Below are positions 51,821 to 59,366 of a DNA stretch of 64,000 nt, piece after piece; the stretch's first letter is position 1, and each line of letters starts with the position of its first letter. A model generated the notes under the pieces. That model searched no databases. It was not told the DNA's origin and was given only the letters and a program-made list of their open reading frames with translations. The stretch spans positions 89,920 through 153,919 of the forward strand of contig MWCD01000003.1 in the NCBI GenBank assembly GCA_002069885.1, read 5' to 3'. This DNA is from a bacterium ADurb.Bin236 (GTDB lineage Bacteria; UBP15; UBA6099). The position numbers and the translations under genes are program-made.

Positions 51821-51893
51821 GTCTCTATTTTACCAGAACTTGACGACGCAACGCGAATTTCTACCGGAAAACACGCGCTCCCGCTTCCCAAAA

Positions 51894-51922
51894 TTGACAG
51901 CAAAAAACAGCTGCGCTATTAT
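51894..51922 (+). promoter_or_regulatory. Near-consensus promoter for the sialidase-like gene
   Basis: TTGACA (51894-51899), 17-bp spacer, TATTAT (51917-51922). Leader of about 27 nt containing GGAGG. Confidence 0.75.
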
Positions 51923-51955
51923 TCATCTGCCGCGATCTCATTCGGAGGAAGCCGA

Positions 51956-53032
51956 TTGACAGCCAAGCGACTCGACGCAGATATAGTTCCGCTGGCGGAA
52001 AACAAATCCCGCCGTTGCTCGCAACTTTGCTCCGTTCGCTTGCGAGACAACTATTATCTTTTCATCCACCACGACTCAAAGTCGCCTGATCCTCCCGGAA
52101 TAATCAAGCCCGACGGCGCGCTAAGGGCTATGGTAGGCTCCTCTCCTCTTTTGCCCGACCACTCAACAGCCAGAAATATTCCCAGACTCACACACGCCGG
52201 AACCGCCCCATCCGTCATAAGGTTATCTGACACCCGCGCTCTAGCTATCGATAATAGATGGCTGGTCTATAACTGGCTAGGCGAGCCTGACGTCCAACTT
52301 CTCAAAGGAAGCGAACTTGTCGCCGTTCTTGTCGGAGCCTGTTCCATCATTATCGACTGTTCGGGAGAAAAACCCCTTTTCGGCATTCCGAAGTTTATTC
52401 GCGCTCCACACTATCCTGTAGTCTCAAGTTATGACGCTCCGGTCGTTCTCGACGACGGCTCAATTTTATGCCCTGTCGACTACGATGCCTATTGCACCCA
52501 GATACCCGATAAACCATGGGAATCCGTAATAATGAAAGCCGATAAGAAATGCTCGAACTGGGAGCTTTACTCCGAGATTTTCATGCAGAAAGACAACCCC
52601 GACATGCCCCCGATGTGCCGTCCATCCGTCAAGCGCGCCGCTGATGGCAACCTGATTTGCGCAATGCTCGGAGCAGATGAAAGACAACAGATTTATATTT
52701 CTGTTTCAAATAATGAAGGAAAAACTTGGAGCCTGCCCACACCATCCGGCTTCAGCGGAACCACTCATTCATTGATCCCTCTTGCCGACGGTCGCCTTCT
52801 GATAGCCTATACCGACTGTCAAGCTCCTTTCGGAATTCACATTCGCGTCAGCGAAGACTCCGGCCGGACTTGGCCGGACTCAGATTGCCGCCTCCTTGAT
52901 GACTCTTCTGTTTCAGGCGACTGCGGCTGGACTCGCGGATTTCAGTTGGACGACGGCTCCGTCTTCCTTTCATACTACGTAAGCGGCAAGAAAAAAACCA
53001 CCACCATCTTAGGCGCTGTCTTCAATATCTGA
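51956..53032 (+). CDS. Sialidase/BNR-repeat-like protein
   Basis: 358 residues from a TTG start, chosen because GGAGG is 7 nt upstream and a near-consensus promoter precedes it; the open frame continues far upstream without any start signal. Beta-propeller pattern with Asp-box-like units YISVSNNEGKTWSLP and IRVSEDSGRTWPDS, and the CRPSVKRAADGNLICA and DAPVVLDDGSILCPV strands. It has the look of exo-sialidase-type six-bladed propellers, but the Arg triad cannot be confirmed. No signal peptide is seen. It may act on carbohydrate in the cytoplasm. Confidence 0.72.
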   Translation: MTAKRLDADIVPLAENKSRRCSQLCSVRLRDNYYLFIHHDSKSPDPPGIIKPDGALRAMVGSSPLLPDHSTARNIPRLTHAGTAPSVIRLSDTRALAIDNRWLVYNWLGEPDVQLLKGSELVAVLVGACSIIIDCSGEKPLFGIPKFIRAPHYPVVSSYDAPVVLDDGSILCPVDYDAYCTQIPDKPWESVIMKADKKCSNWELYSEIFMQKDNPDMPPMCRPSVKRAADGNLICAMLGADERQQIYISVSNNEGKTWSLPTPSGFSGTTHSLIPLADGRLLIAYTDCQAPFGIHIRVSEDSGRTWPDSDCRLLDDSSVSGDCGWTRGFQLDDGSVFLSYYVSGKKKTTTILGAVFNI

Positions 53033-54155
53033 TCGTCCTGCCCCCTTTATAAAAACCAAGCTCCGCCTTCCTTTACCCTTTGAAAATCCTTCTCGCTCCG
53101 TTCTTCTTAATCCGCTTCTATTTGCTTCATGAATCATTCATAAAGATATGCGCAAACATCTTGCTCTTTTGCCTTTGTCGTTTTTTAAGCATTTATCCGT
53201 TTATGACCACCTGTCCAAACTGTTCACCAATAATCATAAATACCTTTTATAACTATAATATTTAACAACCTCGCGATATTTATGCGCACAAACAGATATT
53301 TTCAAACTTGATTCTTCTGCTTTTAGACACACTCAAGGAAATCGACGCCAAGCGTTGTCCATGTTTGCCGCGTCGCATAGATACAACAAGCTTTTGCTGA
53401 TTTGCCATATGACAACCTATTCTTTGCTAGCCTTGCGGCGCGCTTTTTTCTCTTATCCGTAATTGATCTCTATGAATACGCAACCCGGTATAACGCAAAT
53501 TAATAATCAATATAAATAAAGGCATATTTCGAATAATCGTGTTTCGATTAAATTGCCCGTGTTCCCAGCGCTTCAGGCGCATGTTAGACATGCTTCAATC
53601 ATCTTTTATGCCATGTCCATATCAAATAATCTTTTATAAAAGTCTTTTTTTTATTTTACGCCTGTGTTGATTCGCATGGAATATTAATGTTGTTATATTT
53701 GATTTATTTCATTCCGGTTTTCTACTTTATCTTAGTTTGCGTTGTTGCGACAAAAATCCAATAAGAAATTTAAGCATTGTCCTATTAGTTTTTCAGTTGC
53801 ATGGACATCATAAAACGACAGTGTCTTTTTTAGCGGAGCATGCCGCCTGCCTCATTTCAGAACAAGCTCATACGATGCCTAGAGACAAATCTGCGCCCGT
53901 CTTAAAGCAGCGTTTGGACAGATGAAAAGAGAGATGATAAAGCAAATGCACAAGCCTTCAAACAACATATAAATGCGTTATTTTACGATAATATTTATCG
54001 ATAACCGGACAATCTAACTCTAATCTTAACACCGGCTTTCGCTTCAATTTATTCATGTTAGCGCTAATTTGTCAGTTTTTAAAAATTGAACGCCGGGCTG
54101 TATTGATATGATAGAATAAGTCAGGAATATGAAATTAAACAGAGGTGATAAACAG
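53033..54155. other. AT-rich 1.1-kb stretch without a convincing gene
   Basis: Strikingly AT-rich against the flanks. Open frames here (for example 53080-53265 and 53737-53925, about 60 codons) have no ribosome site or recognisable product. CGATAA / TTATCG with a 3-nt loop lies at 53986-54000. TTGAAC (54086) and TATGAT (54107) may form the promoter of the TlpA-like gene. It could be decayed foreign DNA, a replication-related site, or an unrecognised RNA. Confidence 0.5.
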
Positions 54156-55094
54156 ATGATAAGGCCGAAAAGGATAGTCGAAAAGAAAGTATGCCTTGCA
54201 AAGATGTTGGCAGCCTCTGCGGCGCTTTTGATAATGGCCGGCAGCGCGCGGGAAGCTGTCTCCGCGCCCGACCGCGAACGAGGCGTTGCTATCGGAACAG
54301 CGGCTCCGCGATTCTCTTTACCTGATAGATATGGCAACATTGTGTCTTTGGACGACTATATCGGCCGGAAAGTTATTTTGTATTTCTGGGTGTCATGGTG
54401 TATTTGCCGAGATCAGTTGCCGTTGCTTCAAGAGTTTCGTGGAGCAAATCCCGGGGTTGAATTCGAGATAGTATCCGTGAGTGTGGATGCTCAGGGCGCG
54501 CGATATGTTAATCCGATAGCCGACATGGCGAAGATAACCTATCCCGCGCTGCTGGACACAAGGGCGGAGACAGCCCGGCTGTATCATTATCCAGCGACAC
54601 CGGCTACATTTCTGATTAACGAAGCGGGAGTTGTCGTAGGACAATACCTGATGGATTTTGAATTAAAAAATGAAAAAACGAGGAAAGAGCTTGAAGAGTT
54701 CATCGCGATGCCCGCAGTAGAATCGCCCGGTCCGGCGGCTCCCAAGCCGTCGGCATCCGAGCTGGCGGGGCTTGTGGAGAAGAATCCCGGCAACCCCGTT
54801 CTGAGGCGCAGGCTTGCGGGACTGCTTCAGACATCGGGAGACGCTTCCGCGTCGATAGCTCACTGGGAAGCGCTGGTTGAGATGGACAAAAAGAACTGCG
54901 AGGATAAGTTCAGCCTGGGGTCGGCATATTATTCTTCCGGCGACACGGCGAAAGCGATTAAATACTGGAAGGCTGCGGCGAAGTGCGACCAGACCAACTA
55001 CATCTATATGCGCACGGCGCAATCTTTCGAGAACCCGGACAATTTCTACTCGGAGGACAAAATGAAAGACCTTTATTCGGACGAATTAAAATAG
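54156..55094 (+). CDS. TlpA-like thioredoxin with CxC site and C-terminal TPR
   Basis: 312 residues. A signal peptide or anchor (MLAASAALLIMAGSAREAVSA), a thioredoxin/peroxiredoxin-fold domain beginning GTAAPRFSLPDRYGNIVSL, and TPR-like helices from about 205 (NPGNPVLRRRLAGLLQTSGDASASIAHWEALVEMD). The redox site is WVSWCICRDQLP, so only one residue separates the two Cys instead of two. cis-Pro is present (TPATFLI). ATG 54156 follows AGAGGTG by 8 nt; ATG 54129 is less supported. It converges on nrfHA, so it may act in cytochrome c thiol reduction or assembly (inference). Confidence 0.8.
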   Translation: MIRPKRIVEKKVCLAKMLAASAALLIMAGSAREAVSAPDRERGVAIGTAAPRFSLPDRYGNIVSLDDYIGRKVILYFWVSWCICRDQLPLLQEFRGANPGVEFEIVSVSVDAQGARYVNPIADMAKITYPALLDTRAETARLYHYPATPATFLINEAGVVVGQYLMDFELKNEKTRKELEEFIAMPAVESPGPAAPKPSASELAGLVEKNPGNPVLRRRLAGLLQTSGDASASIAHWEALVEMDKKNCEDKFSLGSAYYSSGDTAKAIKYWKAAAKCDQTNYIYMRTAQSFENPDNFYSEDKMKDLYSDELK

Positions 55095-55154
55095 TTCCGA
55101 AATAGAGATGTTAGAGTTATTTGCCAGTTCTTAATTGGTTTTACACATCTCACA

Positions 55155-55177
55155 CCCACAACGGGGTTGTGGGTGGC
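55155..55177. other. Perfect 10-bp-arm hairpin
   Basis: CACCCACAAC / GTTGTGGGTG with a GGG loop, 60 bp after the TlpA-like stop. No T run follows. Function unknown; possibly a 3'-UTR structure. Confidence 0.5.
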
Positions 55178-55275
55178 GCCCGTCACAAAGGGCAAAATCA
55201 AATAATACATCGTATAAATAAATGAATTTTTATTATCCCTATAATCGGATTTTTCAAGGTTCGGAAAAGCAAAAA

Positions 55276-55308
55276 AAAAGATGGAGGCTTTTTCGGCCTC
55301 CATCTTTT
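55276..55308. terminator. Bidirectional rho-independent terminator between tlpA-like and nrfA
   Basis: AAAAGATGGAGG / CCTCCATCTTTT, A-rich before and T-rich after the stem, so it can end transcripts from both convergent genes. Confidence 0.85.
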
Positions 55309-55348
55309 CAATCCACCACGAGGGGGTGGGAATCCGTTCTTTTTGATA

Positions 55349-56740
55349 CTATTTTGCGGCGTACGCCTTCATCATAGAAATCTGGCCTTGCCGCGAGAAA
55401 TCGATTGACTCGGCGAGCAGACGCATGGCCTCCTGCGGCGCATGGAAACCCATCGAGTTTTCCGACGAAACATAATCGAGGCGCCATTGAGCTTTGCGTT
55501 GGAGGGCAAGAGCAGGGGCGAGCTCGCTGTCTGAAGCGCCGGCGTTTTTTGCCGCGATAATGGCGTCGAGCATTTCAGTGTAAGCTTTGGCGGCCTCTGT
55601 CATGAGCGTATATGTCTTATCCTGAATATTATCGACGCGGGCCTTGATTTCGGTTTCCGAAATATTGTGGCAAGGCTGGCAGGCGCGGTTGATGTTAAGC
55701 AGAGGACTGCGCACCCAGTGGTCCGCCGTCTTCCCCGCTCCGACCCTCATGTAGGGCATGTGGCAATCGACGCAGGCCACGCCGGCGCGCGAGTGTATGC
55801 CCTGACTCCACATTTCGAATTCCGGATGTTGGGCTTTGATGACTCCTGCTCCTGTCTCGGCGTGGGTCCAGTCATTGAATTGAACTTCGTCATAATATTT
55901 CTCGATGTCGTCGGCTTTGAGGCCGTTGTGCCACGGGAAAGTGAGGGTTTTGCCTTCTCCCTTGAAGTAGTATTCGACATGACACTGACCGCAAACATAG
56001 CCGCGCATTTCGGCGCGGGTGGCGTCCCGGTTGACATCGTAATCGGCTACGCCTTGACTAGCTTTGTATTGCTTTATGCCGTTGATGAATCCGGGACGGG
56101 TGACGCGCACTTTCATAGTCATCGGCTCGTGGCAGTCTACGCAGCTTACGGGGTGTTCGACAAGTTTTTTGCCGTCGGCGTCAGTGATGGCGGCCGCTTC
56201 CTCATAAGGCATGGCGTTAACGATGTCGAAACCCTTCATAACGTCGCCTTCGCCTTTGAAACGGTAGGCGGCAATTATGGAAGAGTGGCAATGGAGGCAG
56301 GCTCCGGGTTGTTTCTTCTCTTTGACGCGTCGGGTTTCCTGTTGGTCCTGAAGCATGTAGGCGTGGCCGCGCCGTTCGCGGTAGTCGAGGGAGAACGCGT
56401 ATCCGGCGTACAGGCGAAGCAACCATGGGTCGCGCTCGGATTTCTGAGGCGGGAGAGCTTCGCTGCCGCCGAACCGGGTGTGCGTGGCGTCCACCGTTTT
56501 CAGATAGTTGTCGTATTGAAGCGGGAAAGTGCGGCCCCACACTTCGGGGTCGGTTGTGTTCTCGTCTACTTCGGCCAGCCAAGTAAACGGAGTGTAAGAC
56601 TCCGCTTTGCGCGTCTGGATGTTGATCAGGAGCGCGGCTACCGCGGCGGTCAGGGCGGCGGCGGCGATGAACACCGCGACAATTAGCAACAGAGACGCCG
56701 CTCCTTTCTGAGCGGATGTGTTTTTCCCTTCTGATTTCAT
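55349..56740 (-). CDS. nrfA: Cytochrome c nitrite reductase catalytic subunit NrfA (CxxCH type)
   Basis: 463 residues. An N-terminal TM or uncleaved signal (SLLLIVAVFIAAAALTA) precedes a pentahaem domain. Haem motifs in order: CLHCH, CVDCH, CGQCH, CVDCH, CQPCH. The first, which carries the active-site haem, is CxxCH rather than the CxxCK of E. coli NrfA. Other active-site residues are visible: Arg in VRVTRPGF, the Tyr of VEYYFKGEG and the His of GIHSRAGV. It reduces nitrite to ammonia with six electrons. GGAGG is 7 nt before the ATG. It is downstream of nrfH (67-bp gap) and depends on the ccm system upstream in the window. Confidence 0.93.
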   Translation of the reverse strand: MKSEGKNTSAQKGAASLLLIVAVFIAAAALTAAVAALLINIQTRKAESYTPFTWLAEVDENTTDPEVWGRTFPLQYDNYLKTVDATHTRFGGSEALPPQKSERDPWLLRLYAGYAFSLDYRERRGHAYMLQDQQETRRVKEKKQPGACLHCHSSIIAAYRFKGEGDVMKGFDIVNAMPYEEAAAITDADGKKLVEHPVSCVDCHEPMTMKVRVTRPGFINGIKQYKASQGVADYDVNRDATRAEMRGYVCGQCHVEYYFKGEGKTLTFPWHNGLKADDIEKYYDEVQFNDWTHAETGAGVIKAQHPEFEMWSQGIHSRAGVACVDCHMPYMRVGAGKTADHWVRSPLLNINRACQPCHNISETEIKARVDNIQDKTYTLMTEAAKAYTEMLDAIIAAKNAGASDSELAPALALQRKAQWRLDYVSSENSMGFHAPQEAMRLLAESIDFSRQGQISMMKAYAAK

Positions 56741-56807
56741 GCTTTTTCCTCCATTTATATGTTTGCGAACGTCGCGGGGAGGTCCCGCAAGACGAGATTC
56801 CCGCCGT

Positions 56808-57332
56808 TTATTTCGGGCCGTGTCCGACGCTCTTGTGGCAGTGGACGCATTTTGCGCCTTCCCCGTTGCCCATCTTTTCCATCGTGACGATGTTTTCCAC
56901 CATGTCCTTGTGGCATCGCTCGCAGTTTTCCTGAAGTATCTCTGCGTTATGGGGTTTGATTCTAATCGGCCAATCGAAGTTCTGGAGAGTGAACGCGGCT
57001 GAATGGTGGTAGCCGTTCATGCTTTTGGCAAAATATTTTCCGGCGATGTCGTGAGGCAGGTGACAGTCTACGCAGAGGGCTTTTTCTCTGTGCGGGCTGT
57101 TGTTCCACGAGTCGAACTGAACGTTCATTATGTGGCAGTTGCGGCAGGCTTCAGGTTCGGACGACATGTAAGAGAGGCCGTGGGCGTAGTGGAAAGTGAA
57201 AGCGCCGATGCCGGCGGCGGCGCCAAAAATTGCGGCGGCAACGGCGAGCCAGCCGAAGTTCGATGAGACGAAGGTTCGAATCCGGTTGAGCAAAGGGACA
57301 CTCCCCCGCGCCGATGCGACGGCGCTAGCCAT
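56808..57332 (-). CDS. nrfH: Cytochrome c nitrite reductase small subunit NrfH
   Basis: 174 residues. NapC/NirT family: one N-terminal TM (WLAVAAAIFGAAAGIGAFTF) and four haem sites CRNCH, CVDCH, CERCH and CVHCH. It takes electrons from menaquinol and passes them to NrfA. The DNA order nrfH-nrfA on the minus strand is the classical one. Promoter with TATAAT lies 20 nt before the ATG. Confidence 0.94.
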   Translation of the reverse strand: MASAVASARGSVPLLNRIRTFVSSNFGWLAVAAAIFGAAAGIGAFTFHYAHGLSYMSSEPEACRNCHIMNVQFDSWNNSPHREKALCVDCHLPHDIAGKYFAKSMNGYHHSAAFTLQNFDWPIRIKPHNAEILQENCERCHKDMVENIVTMEKMGNGEGAKCVHCHKSVGHGPK

Positions 57333-57352
57333 TTATGTTAGATTCAGGAACT

Positions 57353-57380
57353 ATTATACCATAATGCGGAGGCTTGTCCA
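57353..57380 (-). promoter_or_regulatory. Promoter for nrfHA
   Basis: Minus strand: TGGACA, 16-bp spacer, TATAAT. Confidence 0.6.
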
Positions 57381-57415
57381 TACCCTTGCGAAAAAAAACC
57401 ATCTCCGCCCGCGTG

Positions 57416-58321
57416 TCACTCCGCCGGCTCGATATGCACTATGACGTCAACTACGTCCGGCGTTTCAAACACGACGCGCCCGCGCGTGGCGGTCGCTATG
57501 TCGTGTCCGGCTCGCACCGATATGTCCGGATCGACGAGCACGTGAAGGTTGACCTCAAAGCCGGAGCCGATGTGGCGGGCGCGGATTTTGTGGGCGGCGC
57601 GGACGCCGTCGACGGACATAGCGGCGCGCTCGACACGGCGGATTATTTCGGCGGGAGCCCCGGCGTCTATAAGTTGATTGATAGCGGGCCAAGAAATGCG
57701 CCAAGCGGCATGAAGGATGAAAGCGGCCACGACAACTGCTCCCAAGTGGTCGAGGAACTGAGCGCCGGGCAGCAGACGCGCGCCTGCCACCGCCGCCGCC
57801 GCCGGGATCGAGCTTAATGCGTCCGACCTGTGATGCCATGCGTTTGCGGCCATCGCCGGGGATTTAACTTTGGCCGCCACCGCCGCAGTCCATCTGTATA
57901 GAATCTCCTTTATTACTATCGAGCCGAGGGCCGCCCAGAGCGCTATCATAGCGGGCAGCGAAGAATGGCGCTCCTCGAAGGTGGTCAAGGCGTTGTAGAT
58001 CAGGCCGACCGCTACCGCCGCCAGCGCCGTCCCTATGAAAACCGTCACGGCTGTCTCGATGCGCCCGTGTCCGTGCGGATGGTCTTCGTCGGGCGGCCTT
58101 TGCCAGAACATCGACCCGACTATCACCGCGATATCCGTGACGGTGTCTGAAAGACTGTGGATGGCATCCGCGACCATCGCTTGGCTGCCGCCGAAAACGC
58201 CTGCGGCGAACTTGGCCGCCGACAGCGCGACATTGATAACAAGGCCGATGGAAGTGACGCGCCTTGCCGTGCGAGCCGCCTCCGCAGGGCCTCCCGGAAA
58301 ATGTCTTCTGATATTAGCCAT
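57416..58321 (-). CDS. Cation diffusion facilitator (CDF) metal efflux protein
   Basis: 301 residues, six TMs then a C-terminal cytoplasmic ferredoxin-like domain. Metal-site motifs: the HSLSDTVTD region in TM2 and HHRSDALSS in TM5; a periplasmic/cytoplasmic His loop HPHGHGRIE lies between TM2 and TM3. It exports zinc or iron, probably in exchange for protons. GGAGG is upstream of the ATG. Its stop is 84 bp from the nrfH start, separated by the nrfH promoter. Confidence 0.9.
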   Translation of the reverse strand: MANIRRHFPGGPAEAARTARRVTSIGLVINVALSAAKFAAGVFGGSQAMVADAIHSLSDTVTDIAVIVGSMFWQRPPDEDHPHGHGRIETAVTVFIGTALAAVAVGLIYNALTTFEERHSSLPAMIALWAALGSIVIKEILYRWTAAVAAKVKSPAMAANAWHHRSDALSSIPAAAAVAGARLLPGAQFLDHLGAVVVAAFILHAAWRISWPAINQLIDAGAPAEIIRRVERAAMSVDGVRAAHKIRARHIGSGFEVNLHVLVDPDISVRAGHDIATATRGRVVFETPDVVDVIVHIEPAE

Positions 58322-58351
58322 TCTTTTTGTTTTTCCTCCGATTTGGCGATT

Positions 58352-59035
58352 TCAGCAATGGCACGGCAATAGCAGTTTCTCGCGCAAACAGGCCACAACT
58401 AGGCGGCGGACTCCGAGCGAGGCGTCTCCTGCGGCAGACGCAAAATGCGCTCTCGCCTGCTCTTCCACATCGCCCAGCAGCTTGCCTCCGCCGAACATCA
58501 AAAACACTTCCACAATCTGCTCGTCCGTGGCCCCCGGCCACGGCGGCGGGACGGACGCCATCGAATCAACGCATAGTTCCCTGTCCCTGTAAAGCAAAAA
58601 CACCCTTTCCCGCCCCGGCTCCGCTATGACCGCTTTTAGCCTGACCGACGGGTTGAGCGAAAACGACATCCCGGCGCTCAGCCGCATCATGTCCCTCTCG
58701 CCGTATATCGTTTTTTTCCTGCCGTCCGGGCCGCCGAAACCGCAACTGAACCCCGCGCAGACTTCCGGCCTCCGCTCGTATATGCCGCACCTGTCGTCCT
58801 CTCCCAGATACACGCACACGAGCGTCCGCGTCCGGCACTGGATTATCCGGTGGTAACATTCAAAGTCTTTGTCGCACAACTCTTTCTTCTTCAGACAGAA
58901 TGTTTCCGTCTCGTATTGACCGGAAGCGATTTCATCGGGCGTCAGCATGGTCCCGCCCATGCGGCAGCACATCGCACTGCAATGCGCGATAAGCTCCAAA
59001 CACAGCGGCATCGCGCCGCTCTCTCCCGGTTCCAT
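58352..59035 (-). CDS. YkgJ-like cysteine cluster protein
   Basis: 227 residues. N-terminal Cys cluster (HCSAMCCRMGG, CLKKKELCDKDFECYHRIIQC) with later CGIYERRPEVCAGFSC, the pattern of the YkgJ/CxxCC iron- or zinc-binding family. The C-terminal third is less conserved and helical. The molecular role of this family is not known. ATG 59035 follows GAGGGAG and a TATAAT box lies at 59058-59063 (minus). It ends 30 bp upstream of the CDF gene and could be transcribed with it. Confidence 0.83.
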   Translation of the reverse strand: MEPGESGAMPLCLELIAHCSAMCCRMGGTMLTPDEIASGQYETETFCLKKKELCDKDFECYHRIIQCRTRTLVCVYLGEDDRCGIYERRPEVCAGFSCGFGGPDGRKKTIYGERDMMRLSAGMSFSLNPSVRLKAVIAEPGRERVFLLYRDRELCVDSMASVPPPWPGATDEQIVEVFLMFGGGKLLGDVEEQARAHFASAAGDASLGVRRLVVACLREKLLLPCHC

Positions 59036-59090
59036 GCCTAAATCGCTCCCTCGTTTTATTATACTGCCACCGCCACCACCGCAAGGAGAG

Positions 59091-59160
59091 TTAAAGGAAA
59101 ACTTTTAAGGGGAAATAAGGGAAAACTTTTGAAAAAGTTCTCTTTGGCCGCCGGAGGCGC
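59091..59160 (+). repeat. Family A remnant, copy A5 (internally deleted)
   Basis: TTAAAGGAAAACTTTTAAG and AAGGGAAAACTTTTGAAAAAGTTCTCTTTGG followed directly by CCGCCGGAGGCGC. The left arm of the first hairpin is joined to the right arm of the third, with the central about 200 bp missing. The rest of the 331-bp gap up to 59366 is AT-rich and holds nothing recognisable. Confidence 0.7.
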
Positions 59161-59366
59161 TTGCGAATATTGCCGCTACATTGTCATGGTTTTAATAAGT
59201 ATTTCAAAAATGGAAAATTAGCGCTACTATGTTATTGAATCAAACAAATCGAAACATGACAAATCTTTTATGTCGCGCATGATGACTATAAGTAAAGCGG
59301 CAACATCAGAAAAGCGCATGGCGACTTTTGGACAGAGACTTATTTAGAGATTCAAGGAGCGCAACG

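Noticed and set aside
51368..51955. Upstream extension of the sialidase-like frame
   Set aside because: Overlaps the ZIP transporter on the other strand; the promoter and GGAGG before TTG 51956 define the start.
53080..53265. 61-codon open frame in the AT-rich gap
   Set aside because: No ribosome site, no promoter spacing and no recognisable composition of a real protein; kept only as part of the noncoding stretch.
57270..57290. GGTTCGAATCC-like string resembling a tRNA T-arm
   Set aside because: It falls in nrfH coding sequence (minus strand) and no acceptor stem or anticodon arm surrounds it.
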